DNA of 64,000 bases from a bacterium (lineage in GTDB: Bacteria; Acidobacteriota; Polarisedimenticolia; Polarisedimenticolales; Polarisedimenticolaceae): positions 1 to 64,000 of the forward strand of contig JAAELQ010000228.1 in assembly GCA_024226515.1 (NCBI GenBank). The letters are read 5' to 3'. The notes under the pieces are model-generated. The model was given only the letters and a program-made list of their open reading frames with translations, was not told the DNA's origin and ran no database searches. Position numbers and translations under genes: made by a program. Positions 1 through 11,721 of the stretch are shown here, piece after piece. The first letter of the stretch is position 1; every line of letters begins with the position of its first letter.

Positions 1-258
1 CATCACCGGCATCGCGTTCCGCGCGCCGTGGGGCCGTATGCGAGGCGCCGGCGACGCAGACATATGCCCGGCATAGGGAAGTCGGCGCAACGAAGCAGAC
101 GACCCCACGCCGCCGGAACCCTCCGGGCGCATGGGGGTTGCGGGCGCATGCTTCGTTGTTCGTCGTTGACGATACAACAGCATCGACTTCCTCCTCTCGC
201 CTCGCCTGCACCGCGCAAGACCCATGCGCGCGATGCCGGTGATGACTCGGACTGGCTC
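1..258. other. Left-edge non-coding stretch with a 16-bp inverted repeat
   Basis: No convincing gene is visible between the window edge and the end of purC. The sequence CATCACCGGCATCGCG at 1-16 is repeated exactly as its reverse complement at 229-244, so 16-bp arms enclose about 212 bases. The arm may continue outside the window. A minus-strand reading frame opens at an ATG at 183 behind a good GGAGGAAG ribosome binding site and stays open to base 1, but its codons lack the strong third-position G/C bias of the neighbouring genes and its product is Arg/Pro-rich, so I do not call it a gene. Confidence 0.4.
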
Positions 259-1158
259 CTAGCAGTCCAGCTCGGCGCCGGTCAGGATGCTGAAGATCTC
301 CAGGTAACGCTTGCGCGTGCCGTCGACGATGTCATCGGGCAGCTCCGGAATCGGCGGCTCCTTGTCCCAGCCGATCGACAGCAGGTAGTCGCGCACGTAC
401 TGCTTGTCGAACGAGGGCTGACCGCGCCCCGCCTCGTACTCGTCGGCGGGCCAGAAGCGCGACGAGTCCGGCGTCAGCACCTCGTCGGCCAGCACCAGCT
501 TGCCCTCGGCGACACCGAACTCGAACTTGGTGTCCGCGATGATGATGCCGCGTCCGCGCGCGTAGTCCGCGCCGGCCTCGTAGAGCTTCAGCGTCAGGTC
601 GCGTGCCTCGGCCGCGCGTGCCTCGCCCACGAGCTCCGCCGCGCTCTCGAACGAGATGTTCTCGTCGTGTCCGTCCACCGCCTTCGTCGCCGGAGTGAAG
701 ATCGGAGCGGGCAGCTTCGCCGACTCGGTCAATCCCGTCGGCAGCTCGATCCCGCACACCGTGCCGCTCTTTTGATATTCCTTCCAGCCCGACCCCGACA
801 GGTAGCCCCGGGCGACGCACTCGATGGGCAACATGTCCAGCTTGCGCGCCAGCACGCTGCGCCCGGCAAGCTGATCCGGGTGTTCGCGCAGACCCTCGGG
901 AAACTCGTCCACGTTCGTCGTGATCGTGTGGTTCGGCACGAAGTCGGCCATCCGCCGGAACCAGAACTCGGAGATCTGCGTCAGCACCTTGCCCTTGTCG
1001 GGGATCGGCGCCGGCAACACGTGATCGAACGCCGAGATGCGATCCGTCGCGACGATCAGCAGGCTGTCGCCGCAGTCGTAGATGTCTCGCACCTTGCCGC
1101 GCGACAACAGCTTGGCGCCGGGGATCTCGGTCTGGTGAACGGCGGTGGTTCCTGGCAT
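259..1158 (-). CDS. purC: Phosphoribosylaminoimidazole-succinocarboxamide synthase (SAICAR synthetase)
   Basis: The enzyme joins CAIR and aspartate using ATP to give SAICAR in cytosolic purine synthesis. The protein has the family opening GAKLLSRGKVRDIYD, then the ATP-site stretch IVATDRISAFDHVL, the substrate-site segment ECVARGYLSGSGWKEY and the late motif IIADTKFEFG. At 299 residues it is the longer form of the family (about 300 residues, as in yeast Ade1) rather than the 235-residue E. coli form. I chose the ATG at 1158 because GAGGG lies 8 bases upstream; an in-frame ATG at 1182 would add eight residues. It follows pyrC on the same strand after 61 bases and may be cotranscribed with the pyr genes. 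Confidence 0.95.
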   Translation of the reverse strand: MPGTTAVHQTEIPGAKLLSRGKVRDIYDCGDSLLIVATDRISAFDHVLPAPIPDKGKVLTQISEFWFRRMADFVPNHTITTNVDEFPEGLREHPDQLAGRSVLARKLDMLPIECVARGYLSGSGWKEYQKSGTVCGIELPTGLTESAKLPAPIFTPATKAVDGHDENISFESAAELVGEARAAEARDLTLKLYEAGADYARGRGIIIADTKFEFGVAEGKLVLADEVLTPDSSRFWPADEYEAGRGQPSFDKQYVRDYLLSIGWDKEPPIPELPDDIVDGTRKRYLEIFSILTGAELDC

Positions 1159-1219
1159 CTGCGTAACCCTCATGAAATGCAAAACGCGAGGCTATCCCGC
1201 CCCGCCCGGCCTGTCAATT

Positions 1220-2509
1220 TCATGCCTGAGAACGGGCGTCGTGAACGACGTTGCCCGCCACGATCGTCACCACCGCCGAGCCGCGGAGCTCCCAGTTCTT
1301 GAACGGCGTGTTGCTGCTCTTGGACTCGAACTCGTCGACGTCGATCTCCACCTGCCGCTCGAGATCCAGCACGGTCACGTCGGCGTCGGCGCCCTTCGCG
1401 AGACGGCCCTTGTCGAGGCGCAAGATGTCCGCGGGTCCGACGGTGAACAGTTCGACCATCCGACGCAGGTCGATCTTGTCACCGTGCACCAGCCGGTCGA
1501 GACACAACGGCACGGCGGTCTCGAGCCCGACGATGCCGAACGGGGCCACCGAGAACTCGACGCACTTCTCGTCGCAATGATGCGGTGCATGATCGGTGGC
1601 GATCGCGTCGATCGTCCCGTCGACCAACCCCTCGATCATCGCGGCGCGGTCCTTCTCGCTGCGCAGCGGCGGGTTCATCTTGGCGTCCGTGTCGTACTCG
1701 GCGACCGCCTCGTCGGTCAGCACGAAATGGTGCGGCGTGACCTCGCACGTTGCGCGAATGCCCTTGCGCTTGGCCTGTCGCACGAACTCGACGGCGGCTG
1801 CGGTCGAGATGTGAGCGATGTGCACGTGCCCACCGGTGTACTCGGCGAGCAACAGGTCGCGCTGGACCATGATGTCCTCGGCCACGCCGGGCCAGCCGCG
1901 CAACCCCAGCCGCGTCGACACGTCACCCTCGTGGATCACGCCGCCGTCGACCAGCGCCGAATCCTCGCAGTGGTCGATGACGGGGATGTCGAAGATCTTC
2001 GAGTACTCGAGCGCCATGCGCATCATCAGACTGGAGGTGATCGGCTTGCCGTCGTCGGAGAAGGCGCACGCACCCGCGTTCAGCATGTCGTGCATCTCGG
2101 CCAGCTGTTTGCCCTCCTGACCCTTCGTTACGCAGCCGATCGGATAGACCGGCACGCTGCCGTGCAGCCGCGTCTGGCGCAGGATCAGCTCCGTCACCGA
2201 GCGCGAGTCGTTGACCGGCACGGTGTTGGGCATGCAGGCCACGCCGGTGAACCCGCCGACCGCGGCGGCCTTCGTGCCCGTGGCGACGGTCTCCTTCCAC
2301 TCCTGGCCCGGCTCGCGCAGGTGCACGTGCATGTCGATGAAGCCCGGGCAGACGACCAGGCCCGACACGTCCAACGCCTCGGCGTCGCCGGCGTCGACCC
2401 GCCCGCCGATCTCCGCGATCTTGCCGTCGTCGATCAATACGTCGAGCTTCGCGTCCGTGTCGGACGCCGGGTCGACGACGCGCCCACCTCTAAGCAGTAG
2501 TTTCTTCAC
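1220..2509 (-). CDS. pyrC: Dihydroorotase
   Basis: This zinc amidohydrolase cyclises N-carbamoyl-aspartate to dihydroorotate, the third step of UMP synthesis. The 429-residue protein shows the amidohydrolase metal motif FIDMHVHLREPG near residue 60, the carbamylated-lysine region and later His ligands in IDHCEDSAL and VHIAHIST, and the ATDHAPHH motif near residue 305 with the catalytic Asp. The length and the DMHVHLREPG motif point to the type I (B. subtilis-like) class. It starts with GTG at 2509, behind GAGGCGGGG, and its first 20 bases overlap the end of pyrB, which indicates translational coupling in a pyrR-pyrB-pyrC operon. Confidence 0.95.
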   Translation of the reverse strand: MKKLLLRGGRVVDPASDTDAKLDVLIDDGKIAEIGGRVDAGDAEALDVSGLVVCPGFIDMHVHLREPGQEWKETVATGTKAAAVGGFTGVACMPNTVPVNDSRSVTELILRQTRLHGSVPVYPIGCVTKGQEGKQLAEMHDMLNAGACAFSDDGKPITSSLMMRMALEYSKIFDIPVIDHCEDSALVDGGVIHEGDVSTRLGLRGWPGVAEDIMVQRDLLLAEYTGGHVHIAHISTAAAVEFVRQAKRKGIRATCEVTPHHFVLTDEAVAEYDTDAKMNPPLRSEKDRAAMIEGLVDGTIDAIATDHAPHHCDEKCVEFSVAPFGIVGLETAVPLCLDRLVHGDKIDLRRMVELFTVGPADILRLDKGRLAKGADADVTVLDLERQVEIDVDEFESKSSNTPFKNWELRGSAVVTIVAGNVVHDARSQA

Positions 2510-3431
2510 GCCCCGCCTCTCCGGCCAGCAAGTACAGCACCGCCATGCGCACGGCGATGCCGTTCGTGACCTGTTCCAGGATCACCGACTCGGTCCCGTC
2601 GGCGACGGGCCCGGAGATCTCGACTCCGCGATTCATCGGGCCGGGGTGCATCACGATCACGTCGGATGCGGCCGTGCGCACGCGCTCCGGTGTCAGCGCG
2701 TAGAGCTGCGCGTACTCACGGAGGCTCGGGAAATAGCCGGCGGTCATGCGCTCGCGCTGGATGCGCAGCGCCATCACGACGTCGGCGCCCTCGATTGCCT
2801 GTTCCGCGCGGTACGCCACCTCGCAGCCGAACAACTCGATGCTGTGCGGAAGGAGCGTCGGCGGGCCGCACAGCACGACTTCGGCCCCCATCGTCTTCAG
2901 CAACATGATATTCGACCGCGCCACGCGACTGTGCAGGATGTCGCCGACGATAGCGACGCGCAGGCCCTCGAGTCGCCCCTTGTGCTTGCGGATCGTGTAG
3001 GCGTCGAGCAACGCCTGCGTCGGGTGCTCGTGAGCCCCGTCTCCGGCGTTGATGATCGAGCTCGCGCTGTGGCGCGCCAGGAAGTGCGGCGAGCCCGGCT
3101 GCGAGTGGCGAATGACGACGAAGTGCGGCGCCATCGCTTCCAGCGTGCGCAACGTATCGATCAGCGTCTCGCCCTTGGTGAAGCTCGAGGTCGAGGCCGA
3201 GAAGTTGATCGTGTCGGCCGACAGTCGCTTCTCGGCCAGCTCGAATGACGAGCGCGTGCGCGTCGATGGTTCGACGAAGAAGTTGACGACCGTCTTGCCG
3301 CGCAACGTCGGGACCTTCTTGATGTCACGCGTTCCCACCTCGGCCAGGCTCTCCGCCGTGTCGAGGATCAGCGCGATCTCCTCGCGCGACAGGCCGTCGA
3401 TCCCCAGCAGGTGTCGACTCGAGAGTCTCAT
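2490..3431 (-). CDS. pyrB: Aspartate carbamoyltransferase catalytic chain
   Basis: The enzyme condenses carbamoyl phosphate with aspartate, the committed step of pyrimidine synthesis. The 313-residue protein carries the carbamoyl-phosphate motif FVEPSTRTRSSFELA near residue 55, the mobile-loop segment SSFTKGETLIDT and the C-terminal VMHPGPMNRGVEI. Its start codon overlaps the stop of pyrR by four bases (ATGA) and its end overlaps pyrC. No pyrI regulatory chain is present, consistent with the unregulated catalytic trimer found next to PyrR in other bacteria, where control is by PyrR instead. Confidence 0.96.
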   Translation of the reverse strand: MRLSSRHLLGIDGLSREEIALILDTAESLAEVGTRDIKKVPTLRGKTVVNFFVEPSTRTRSSFELAEKRLSADTINFSASTSSFTKGETLIDTLRTLEAMAPHFVVIRHSQPGSPHFLARHSASSIINAGDGAHEHPTQALLDAYTIRKHKGRLEGLRVAIVGDILHSRVARSNIMLLKTMGAEVVLCGPPTLLPHSIELFGCEVAYRAEQAIEGADVVMALRIQRERMTAGYFPSLREYAQLYALTPERVRTAASDVIVMHPGPMNRGVEISGPVADGTESVILEQVTNGIAVRMAVLYLLAGEAGREETTA

Positions 3432-4000
3432 CGGTCGCCCCCGCCGTTCGCACCGCCCTTCGGCTTGAGCAGCACGACCTCGTCGACGCCGTCGATCTCG
3501 TCGAGGTGCACCTCGACGTGCTCGTCGAGCGAGGTCGGGACGTTCTTGCCGACATAGTCCGCGCGGATCGGTAACTCGCGATGTCCGCGATCGACGAGGA
3601 CCGCGAGCTGGATCCAGTCCGGGCGGCCCAGGTCCATCAGACCGTCGAGCGCCGAACGGATCGTGCGACCGGTGAACAGAACGTCGTCGAACAGCACGAT
3701 CTTCGCGCCGTCGACGTCGAACGGGATCTCGGTCTTCTTCAGCACCGGGTGATCCGCGATCCGCGAGAGGTCGTCGCGGTACAGATTGATGTCGAGCATT
3801 CCGACGGCCGGCGCCCGGTCGGCCAGCTCTTCGAACTTCGCCGCCAAACGCAACGCGAGGGGCACGCCGCGCGTGCGGATGCCGACCAGACCGATATCGT
3901 CGAGGCCGCCGTGTCGTTCCAGGATCTCGTGGGCCACGCGCGCGAGGGCGCGGTCCATCTCGGCGCCGTCGAACAGGCGCGTGCTGTCGTGGGTGGTCAT
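3428..4000 (-). CDS. pyrR: PyrR: pyrimidine operon RNA-binding regulator / uracil phosphoribosyltransferase
   Basis: PyrR proteins bind pyr mRNA in response to UMP/UTP and also have uracil phosphoribosyltransferase activity. The 190-residue protein has the type I phosphoribosyltransferase fold, with the PRPP loop VLFDDVLFTGRTIRSAL at about residues 102-118 and the family segments LVGIRTRGVPLA and LYRDDL. The ATG at 4000 is preceded by AAGGAG. It is the first gene of pyrR-pyrB-pyrC, diverging from pyrK-pyrD-pyrF. The leader in front of it contains a PyrR-binding-like motif (see the separate entry), so autoregulation at the RNA level is likely but inferred. Confidence 0.93.
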   Translation of the reverse strand: MTTHDSTRLFDGAEMDRALARVAHEILERHGGLDDIGLVGIRTRGVPLALRLAAKFEELADRAPAVGMLDINLYRDDLSRIADHPVLKKTEIPFDVDGAKIVLFDDVLFTGRTIRSALDGLMDLGRPDWIQLAVLVDRGHRELPIRADYVGKNVPTSLDEHVEVHLDEIDGVDEVVLLKPKGGANGGGDR

Positions 4001-4008
4001 CTCCGCTA

Positions 4009-4031
4009 CTCCTTGCGGCCTCTCCGGGCCC
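4009..4031 (-). promoter_or_regulatory. Possible PyrR-binding RNA element overlapping the pyrR ribosome binding site
   Basis: Read on the minus strand, the leader contains CCCGGAGAGGCC followed by GCAAGGAG. From memory, PyrR-binding loops share a UCCAGAGAGGCU-like core; this matches at 9 of 12 positions including GAGAGG, and the following GCAAGG also resembles the family. The AAGGAG is the pyrR ribosome binding site, so PyrR binding here could block translation, as has been reported for mycobacterial pyrR. The folding has not been computed. Confidence 0.4.
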
Positions 4032-4070
4032 GCTTAAAGGAAAAAACTGGAGGTCCGTGCAGTCGGCCGT

Positions 4071-4099
4071 ATGCTAGTCAACGCTGCGGGTCGCTGCAA
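4071..4099 (-). promoter_or_regulatory. Candidate sigma-70 type promoter of pyrR-pyrB-pyrC
   Basis: On the minus strand TTGCAG (4099-4094) and TAGCAT (4076-4071) are separated by 17 bases. This gives an untranslated leader of roughly 60 bases ahead of pyrR, long enough to hold the PyrR-like element. The -35 match is weak. Confidence 0.3.
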
Positions 4100-4122
4100 G
4101 GTTGGTGTGTTGTTGCGGGAGC

Positions 4123-4402
4123 CCCCGGGGGCCTGCCCCCGGACCCCCCGTCCGCACTCCACGACGGCCGCGGACGGCCGTCGTTCCGTTTGGTGCTGGG
4201 TTTCTTCCCGGAGGCACGATCGCTGCCGCTAGGTCCACCTCGGCGACGGTCCTCGATTCAACGGAACCGGATCCAGTCCAAGCGGTGAACAGCTTCACCC
4301 GACCGTATGGCACCGTCCGGGAGAACATGCACCAAACGGAACGATGGCCGTCCGCGGCCGTCGTGGAGTGCGGACGGGGGGTCCGGGGGCAGGCCCCCGG
4401 GG
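4123..4402. repeat. Long inverted repeat, 74-bp arms, between the divergent pyr operons
   Basis: Bases 4123-4196 and 4329-4402 are reverse complements at 73 of 74 positions, separated by 132 bases; weaker symmetry continues inward. The arms include CCGGGGGCCTGCCCCCGG and a second palindromic stretch, GACGGCCGCGGACGGCC. The whole 4001-4468 gap carries no gene I can support. Either arm could fold by itself, and the pair could form a large cruciform. The element lies between the pyrR and pyrK promoters. It could be two inverted copies of a repeated palindromic element or a MITE-like insertion; no transposase is near. Confidence 0.85.
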
Positions 4403-4418
4403 CATCCACTCCCAAACC

Positions 4419-4447
4419 TTGAACAGCCCACAACCTTTGTCTATCCT
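4419..4447 (+). promoter_or_regulatory. Candidate promoter of pyrK-pyrD-pyrF
   Basis: TTGAAC (4419-4424) and TATCCT (4442-4447) are 17 bases apart, each matching the sigma-70 consensus at four of six positions. The predicted transcript would start about 15 bases before the pyrK ATG. It lies just outside the right arm of the inverted repeat. Confidence 0.4.
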
Positions 4448-4468
4448 GCCCCGTCGAGAAGCTCCAAC

Positions 4469-5275
4469 ATGCCCCAAGACATCACGACGACGGTGCTGCG
4501 AAACCTCGCCCTCGGTGGAGGGAATCACCTCGTCGAGTTCGACGCACCGGAGATGGCGCGCGAGATGCAGCCCGGGCAGTTCTTCATGATCGGCATCCCC
4601 GGCTCCGAGACCCTGCTGCGCCGGCCGTTCAGCGTGTGCGGCCTGCCCGGGACGTTCGACGACGGCGCGGACGGAGCGCTGCAGGTGCTGTACAAGGTCT
4701 ACGGCACGGGCACCGCCCTGCTGGCGTCGCTCAAGCCGGGCGCACGGCTCTCCGTGCTGGGCCCGCTGGGCCGCGGCTTCGAGCCGCCGGACAACGCCGC
4801 CGCGCAGCCGGTCTTCGTCGCCGGCGGTATCGGTTCGGCGCCGTTTCCCGCGCTGGCCGCGACGCTGCGCGACAAGGGGCCCGCGCCGCGGATGTACTAC
4901 GGCGCGCGCGGCGAGGCGGATCTACCGTTGCTCGACTGGTTCCGCGAGCACTGCGCGGACGTCGTCGTCACGACCGAGGACGGCAGCGTCGGCGAGCGCG
5001 GCCGCGTGACCGAACCGCTGGCGGCGCTGCTCGAGTCCAGCGCGCCGGACTCGCTGCACCTCTACGCCTGCGGACCGGACCCGATGCTGCGCGCGGTCGC
5101 GGCGACGGCCAAGCGCTACGGCGTGATCTGCGACCTCGCGCTGGAGGCGCACATGGCCTGTGGCTTCGGCGTCTGCCTCGGCTGCGTGGTTCCGACCCAC
5201 ACCGCGGGCCCGATGGGCTACGAGCGAGTCTGCGTCGAGGGCCCGGTGATGCGGGCAGAGAGGCTCGCATGGTGA
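4469..5275 (+). CDS. pyrK: Dihydroorotate dehydrogenase B, electron transfer subunit
   Basis: PyrK carries FAD and a [2Fe-2S] cluster and passes electrons from dihydroorotate, oxidised by PyrD, to NAD+. The 268-residue protein has the flavin-binding RPFSV motif at residues 52-56, the nucleotide-binding GGIGSAPFPALAATLR region and, at the C-terminus, Cys231, Cys236, Cys239 and Cys255 in the C-x4-C-x2-C-x15-C pattern of PyrK. The reading frame is open further upstream, but the ATG at 4469 begins the conserved sequence and sits after the candidate promoter. Its stop overlaps the pyrD start by seven bases. Confidence 0.94.
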   Translation: MPQDITTTVLRNLALGGGNHLVEFDAPEMAREMQPGQFFMIGIPGSETLLRRPFSVCGLPGTFDDGADGALQVLYKVYGTGTALLASLKPGARLSVLGPLGRGFEPPDNAAAQPVFVAGGIGSAPFPALAATLRDKGPAPRMYYGARGEADLPLLDWFREHCADVVVTTEDGSVGERGRVTEPLAALLESSAPDSLHLYACGPDPMLRAVAATAKRYGVICDLALEAHMACGFGVCLGCVVPTHTAGPMGYERVCVEGPVMRAERLAW

Positions 5276-6198
5276 AGCCCGACCTGTCGGTCAGCGTCGG
5301 CCCCCTCGAGCTGAGCAATCCCGTGATGGCCGCTTCGGGGACCTTCGGCTACGGACTCGAGTTCGAGCCGTACCTCGACCTCGAACAGCTCGGCGGATTC
5401 GTGACCAAGGGACTGTCGCCGAGACCCCGGGTGGGCAACCCGCCGGTGCGCATCGTCGAGACGCCTTCGGGCATGCTGAATACGATCGGCCTGCAGAACG
5501 TCGGGGTCGACGCGTTCATCGAGGAGAAGCTACCGGCGCTGCGCGGCAAGAAGACGCGCGTCGTGGCCAACGTCTTCGGCGAGACCGAGACGGAGTACGT
5601 CGAGGTCTGCACGAAGCTGGACGCCGTCGAGGGCGTGGCAGGAATCGAGCTCAACGTCTCGTGCCCCAACGTCGAGAAGGGCGGCATCATCTTCGGCAGC
5701 GACCCCTCCGCCCTGGCTCGCATCACCCAGGTCTGCCGCAAGGCGACGAAGCTCCCGCTGGCGGTGAAGTTGTCGCCGAACGTCACGGACATCAAGGTGA
5801 TGGCGCGCGCGGCCGAGGAGGCCGGTGCCGACATCCTGTCGCTGATCAACACGTTCGTCGGCATGGCCGTCGACGTCGACCGGCGACGGCCCGTGCTGGC
5901 CAAGGTCTCCGGCGGACTGTCCGGTCCCGCGATCCGGCCGCTGGCCGTCTGGCTGACCTGGCAGACGGCGCAGGCGGTCAAGATCCCGATCATCGGCATG
6001 GGCGGCATCGTCACCGCTCGCGACGCGCTCGAGTTCATCCTGGCCGGCGCCTCCGCGGTGCAGGTCGGCACGTCGAACTTCGTCCACCCCGACGCTCCGA
6101 TCCGCGTGCTCGACGGGCTGCGCGATTACCTGACGCGGAACGGGATCGCCTCGATCCGCGAGCTGGTCGGGACGCTCGACGCGACGGTGCGAACGTGA
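5269..6198 (+). CDS. pyrD: Dihydroorotate dehydrogenase B, catalytic subunit (class 1B)
   Basis: The enzyme oxidises dihydroorotate to orotate with FMN. The 309-residue protein shows the FMN-binding VMAASGTFGYG near the start, NTIGLQNVGV, and ELNVSCPNV, where Cys132 is the class 1 catalytic base. Later GGIVTARDALEFILAGASAVQVGT is the phosphate-binding end of the barrel. The Cys and the adjacent pyrK define it as class 1B, an NAD-linked soluble complex rather than the quinone-linked membrane enzyme of most proteobacteria. The ATG lies inside the end of pyrK. Confidence 0.95.
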   Translation: MVKPDLSVSVGPLELSNPVMAASGTFGYGLEFEPYLDLEQLGGFVTKGLSPRPRVGNPPVRIVETPSGMLNTIGLQNVGVDAFIEEKLPALRGKKTRVVANVFGETETEYVEVCTKLDAVEGVAGIELNVSCPNVEKGGIIFGSDPSALARITQVCRKATKLPLAVKLSPNVTDIKVMARAAEEAGADILSLINTFVGMAVDVDRRRPVLAKVSGGLSGPAIRPLAVWLTWQTAQAVKIPIIGMGGIVTARDALEFILAGASAVQVGTSNFVHPDAPIRVLDGLRDYLTRNGIASIRELVGTLDATVRT

Positions 6199-6914
6199 GG
6201 GCCTCCGATCGCATCTGGGTCGCACTCGACACACCGGACCTCGACACCGCCCTGCAACTGGCCGATCGCCTGTCGGGCGCGGTCGGCGGATACAAGGTCG
6301 GGCTGGAGCTGTACGGCGCGCACGGACCGCGGGTCGTCGAGGAGCTGCGCCGCCGTGGGGCCGGGGTCTTCGTCGACCTCAAGCTGCACGACATCCCGAA
6401 CACGGTCGCGGGCTCGGCCGCGGCGCTGGCGCGGCTCGGTGTGTCGCTGTTCACGATGCACGCGCTCGGCGGCCCGACGATGCTGACCCGCGGAGTCGAG
6501 GCGGCCGATCGCGCCGCCGACGAGGCGGGCGTCGCTCGACCGACCGGCCTGGCCGTCACGATCCTGACCAGCCACTCCGACGCGGAACTGGACGCGGTCG
6601 GGGTCGCCGGACCCTGCAGCGCGGCGGTCCTGCGCCTGGCCGGCATGGCGCGCGACGCCGGCGCGGGCGGCCTGGTCTGTTCGCCGCTCGAGATCCGCGC
6701 CGTGCGCGAGGTGTTCCGCGAGGCGACGCTGGTCGTCCCCGGCATCCGGCCCGCCTCGACCGACGTCGCGGGCGACGATCAGACGCGCAAGGCCACCCCG
6801 GCCCGGGCCGTGGCCGACGGCGCGGACCGCCTCGTGATCGGACGCCCGATCACCCGCGCGGACGATCCGCTCGCGGCGGCGCAGGCCATCGCCGCCGAGA
6901 TCGAGCGCGGCTGA
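6195..6914 (+). CDS. pyrF: Orotidine 5'-phosphate decarboxylase
   Basis: This enzyme makes UMP from OMP, the last step of the pathway. The 239-residue protein starts IWVALDTPD and has the catalytic DLKLHDIPNT motif, with Asp61, Lys63 and Asp66 as the Asp-x-Lys-x2-Asp set. The closing LVIGRPITRADDP is the phosphate site. The start is GTG, in a four-base GTGA overlap with the pyrD stop, so it is surely translated from the pyrKDF mRNA. pyrE and carAB are not in the window. Confidence 0.95.
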   Translation: MRASDRIWVALDTPDLDTALQLADRLSGAVGGYKVGLELYGAHGPRVVEELRRRGAGVFVDLKLHDIPNTVAGSAAALARLGVSLFTMHALGGPTMLTRGVEAADRAADEAGVARPTGLAVTILTSHSDAELDAVGVAGPCSAAVLRLAGMARDAGAGGLVCSPLEIRAVREVFREATLVVPGIRPASTDVAGDDQTRKATPARAVADGADRLVIGRPITRADDPLAAAQAIAAEIERG

Positions 6915-6971
6915 CCGGCCGGAACGGCCCTCGCGGGGTACGATGATCGTTCGGTCCCGGGAGGTTGCTCC

Positions 6972-7874
6972 GTGACGTGGTTCAGAGTCTGGGCGGTCGT
7001 CGTTCTCCTTCTGTCGTGCGCGGTCTCCGCGGCGGAAACGCTGCGCACCGAGGACATCGTGCGCCTGTTCGTTTCGGGGGCCTCTCCGAAGGCACTGATC
7101 GAACGCATCGAGCAGGCGACCGTCGAGTTCGACACCGACGAGGAGATGCTCGACGAGCTGCGCCTGGCCGGGATCCCCGACGAGGTGATCCGCGCGATGG
7201 TTGCGCGACAGGCCAAGCTGGACAGTGAGAACGCTCCCGCCGACCCCGCCGCGGAGGACGCGGAACCCGACGGTCCGCTGCTGCGCGTCCGGCTCAACCC
7301 GGACTGGGAGCCCAAGGAGGACCGGACCCGCCCGCGAATCCGCGTGCTCAACGAGATCGACACGCCGCTGATCGAACAGCTCGGGCTGCGCGCGAGCGAG
7401 GACGCGATGTTCACGGGACTGGCGCTGTACCTCGCCTGCACGACCGCCGACCACGTGCCGGACCACTGGCGCGGCAAGTCGCCCCTGGGGCGCGACTTCA
7501 ACTCGATGCCGCGCCATCGGATGCTCGTGTTCCTGGCCGACTTCGACGAGGTGCCGGTCGGCAAGACGAAGGACTTCCTGCGCAAGCTGGGCCACGTCGG
7601 CGGGGCGCGCGACGGTCTGGCGCCGTGGCAGATCCTGCAGCTCGAGCTACCCGAGCGGATCGAGACGCCGATCGAGGTCGGCGTAACGCATGACCTCGTC
7701 CTCGGCGTGGCGCTCGAGGCGGGCGGCCGCTACTACCACGTCGCCGGGGCGACGTGGGACGGCATCGTCCCCGCGGACCCGCCCTCCGAGCTGGCTGCGC
7801 GCGTCGTGTCGGGACGCAACCTCACGCCGGGCGAGCTCAGCGTCGACGCGCAGGAGCTCGACGCGGACGAGTGA
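6972..7874 (+). CDS. Secreted protein of unknown function with a VxxLxxxG-type helical repeat
   Basis: The 300-residue product has a Sec signal peptide (about 20 residues, ending AVSAAE). Residues 22-75 follow a pattern common in secreted proteins of Acidobacteriota and relatives: TEDIVRLFVSGASPKALIERI, then a Phe, and DELRLAGIPDEVIRAMV. The remaining 220 residues have no motif I know; they include an Asp/Glu-rich linker and a likely beta-rich domain. It begins with GTG 57 bases after pyrF and has GGGAGG upstream. It ends only six bases before the convergent smc gene. Function unknown. Confidence 0.75.
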   Translation: MTWFRVWAVVVLLLSCAVSAAETLRTEDIVRLFVSGASPKALIERIEQATVEFDTDEEMLDELRLAGIPDEVIRAMVARQAKLDSENAPADPAAEDAEPDGPLLRVRLNPDWEPKEDRTRPRIRVLNEIDTPLIEQLGLRASEDAMFTGLALYLACTTADHVPDHWRGKSPLGRDFNSMPRHRMLVFLADFDEVPVGKTKDFLRKLGHVGGARDGLAPWQILQLELPERIETPIEVGVTHDLVLGVALEAGGRYYHVAGATWDGIVPADPPSELAARVVSGRNLTPGELSVDAQELDADE

Positions 7875-7880
7875 AGCGTG

Positions 7881-11462
<3,582 letters not shown>

Positions 11463-11512
11463 GCCTCTCCGGCTGCCCTCCGCCTGCCCGCAGGGTCCTG
11501 ATTTCGCGCCGA

Positions 11513-11541
11513 ATAGTACACCGGTCGCGACTCCCCAACAA
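11513..11541 (-). promoter_or_regulatory. Candidate smc promoter
   Basis: TTGTTG (11541-11536) and TACTAT (11518-11513) on the minus strand are 17 bases apart, about 50 bases before the smc ATG. The rest of the 259-base gap to the preceding gene holds no supported gene; it includes a 7-bp stem hairpin at 11579-11596 with no T run. Confidence 0.25.
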
Positions 11542-11721
11542 CAGCCGGCCCCAACATGGCGAACGATTTCGCAGGCACGCCCCAAGATATTGGGGCCTTA
11601 CGCGCAATCGCGATCGCAGCCGGGGTCGTCGAGAATCGGTCCGAGGATGACCCGCGGGAGTCGTCGGGAGCGGCTATGCCCAGATTTTACGGGAAAAAGA
11701 GGTGCGTGTCGCGGCCGGGCT

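Noticed and set aside
1..183. A minus-strand reading frame with a strong ribosome binding site, open to the window edge.
   Set aside because: Its codon third positions lack the strong G/C bias of neighbouring genes, it is Arg/Pro-rich and it shows no family motif.
28..2500. Long plus-strand open frames opposite purC and pyrC.
   Set aside because: They are products of high GC content opposite real genes and have low-complexity Arg/Val-rich translations without motifs.
11579..11596. A GCCCCAA/TTGGGGC hairpin as terminator of the polyprenyl synthase gene.
   Set aside because: There is no T tract on either strand, so intrinsic termination is not supported.
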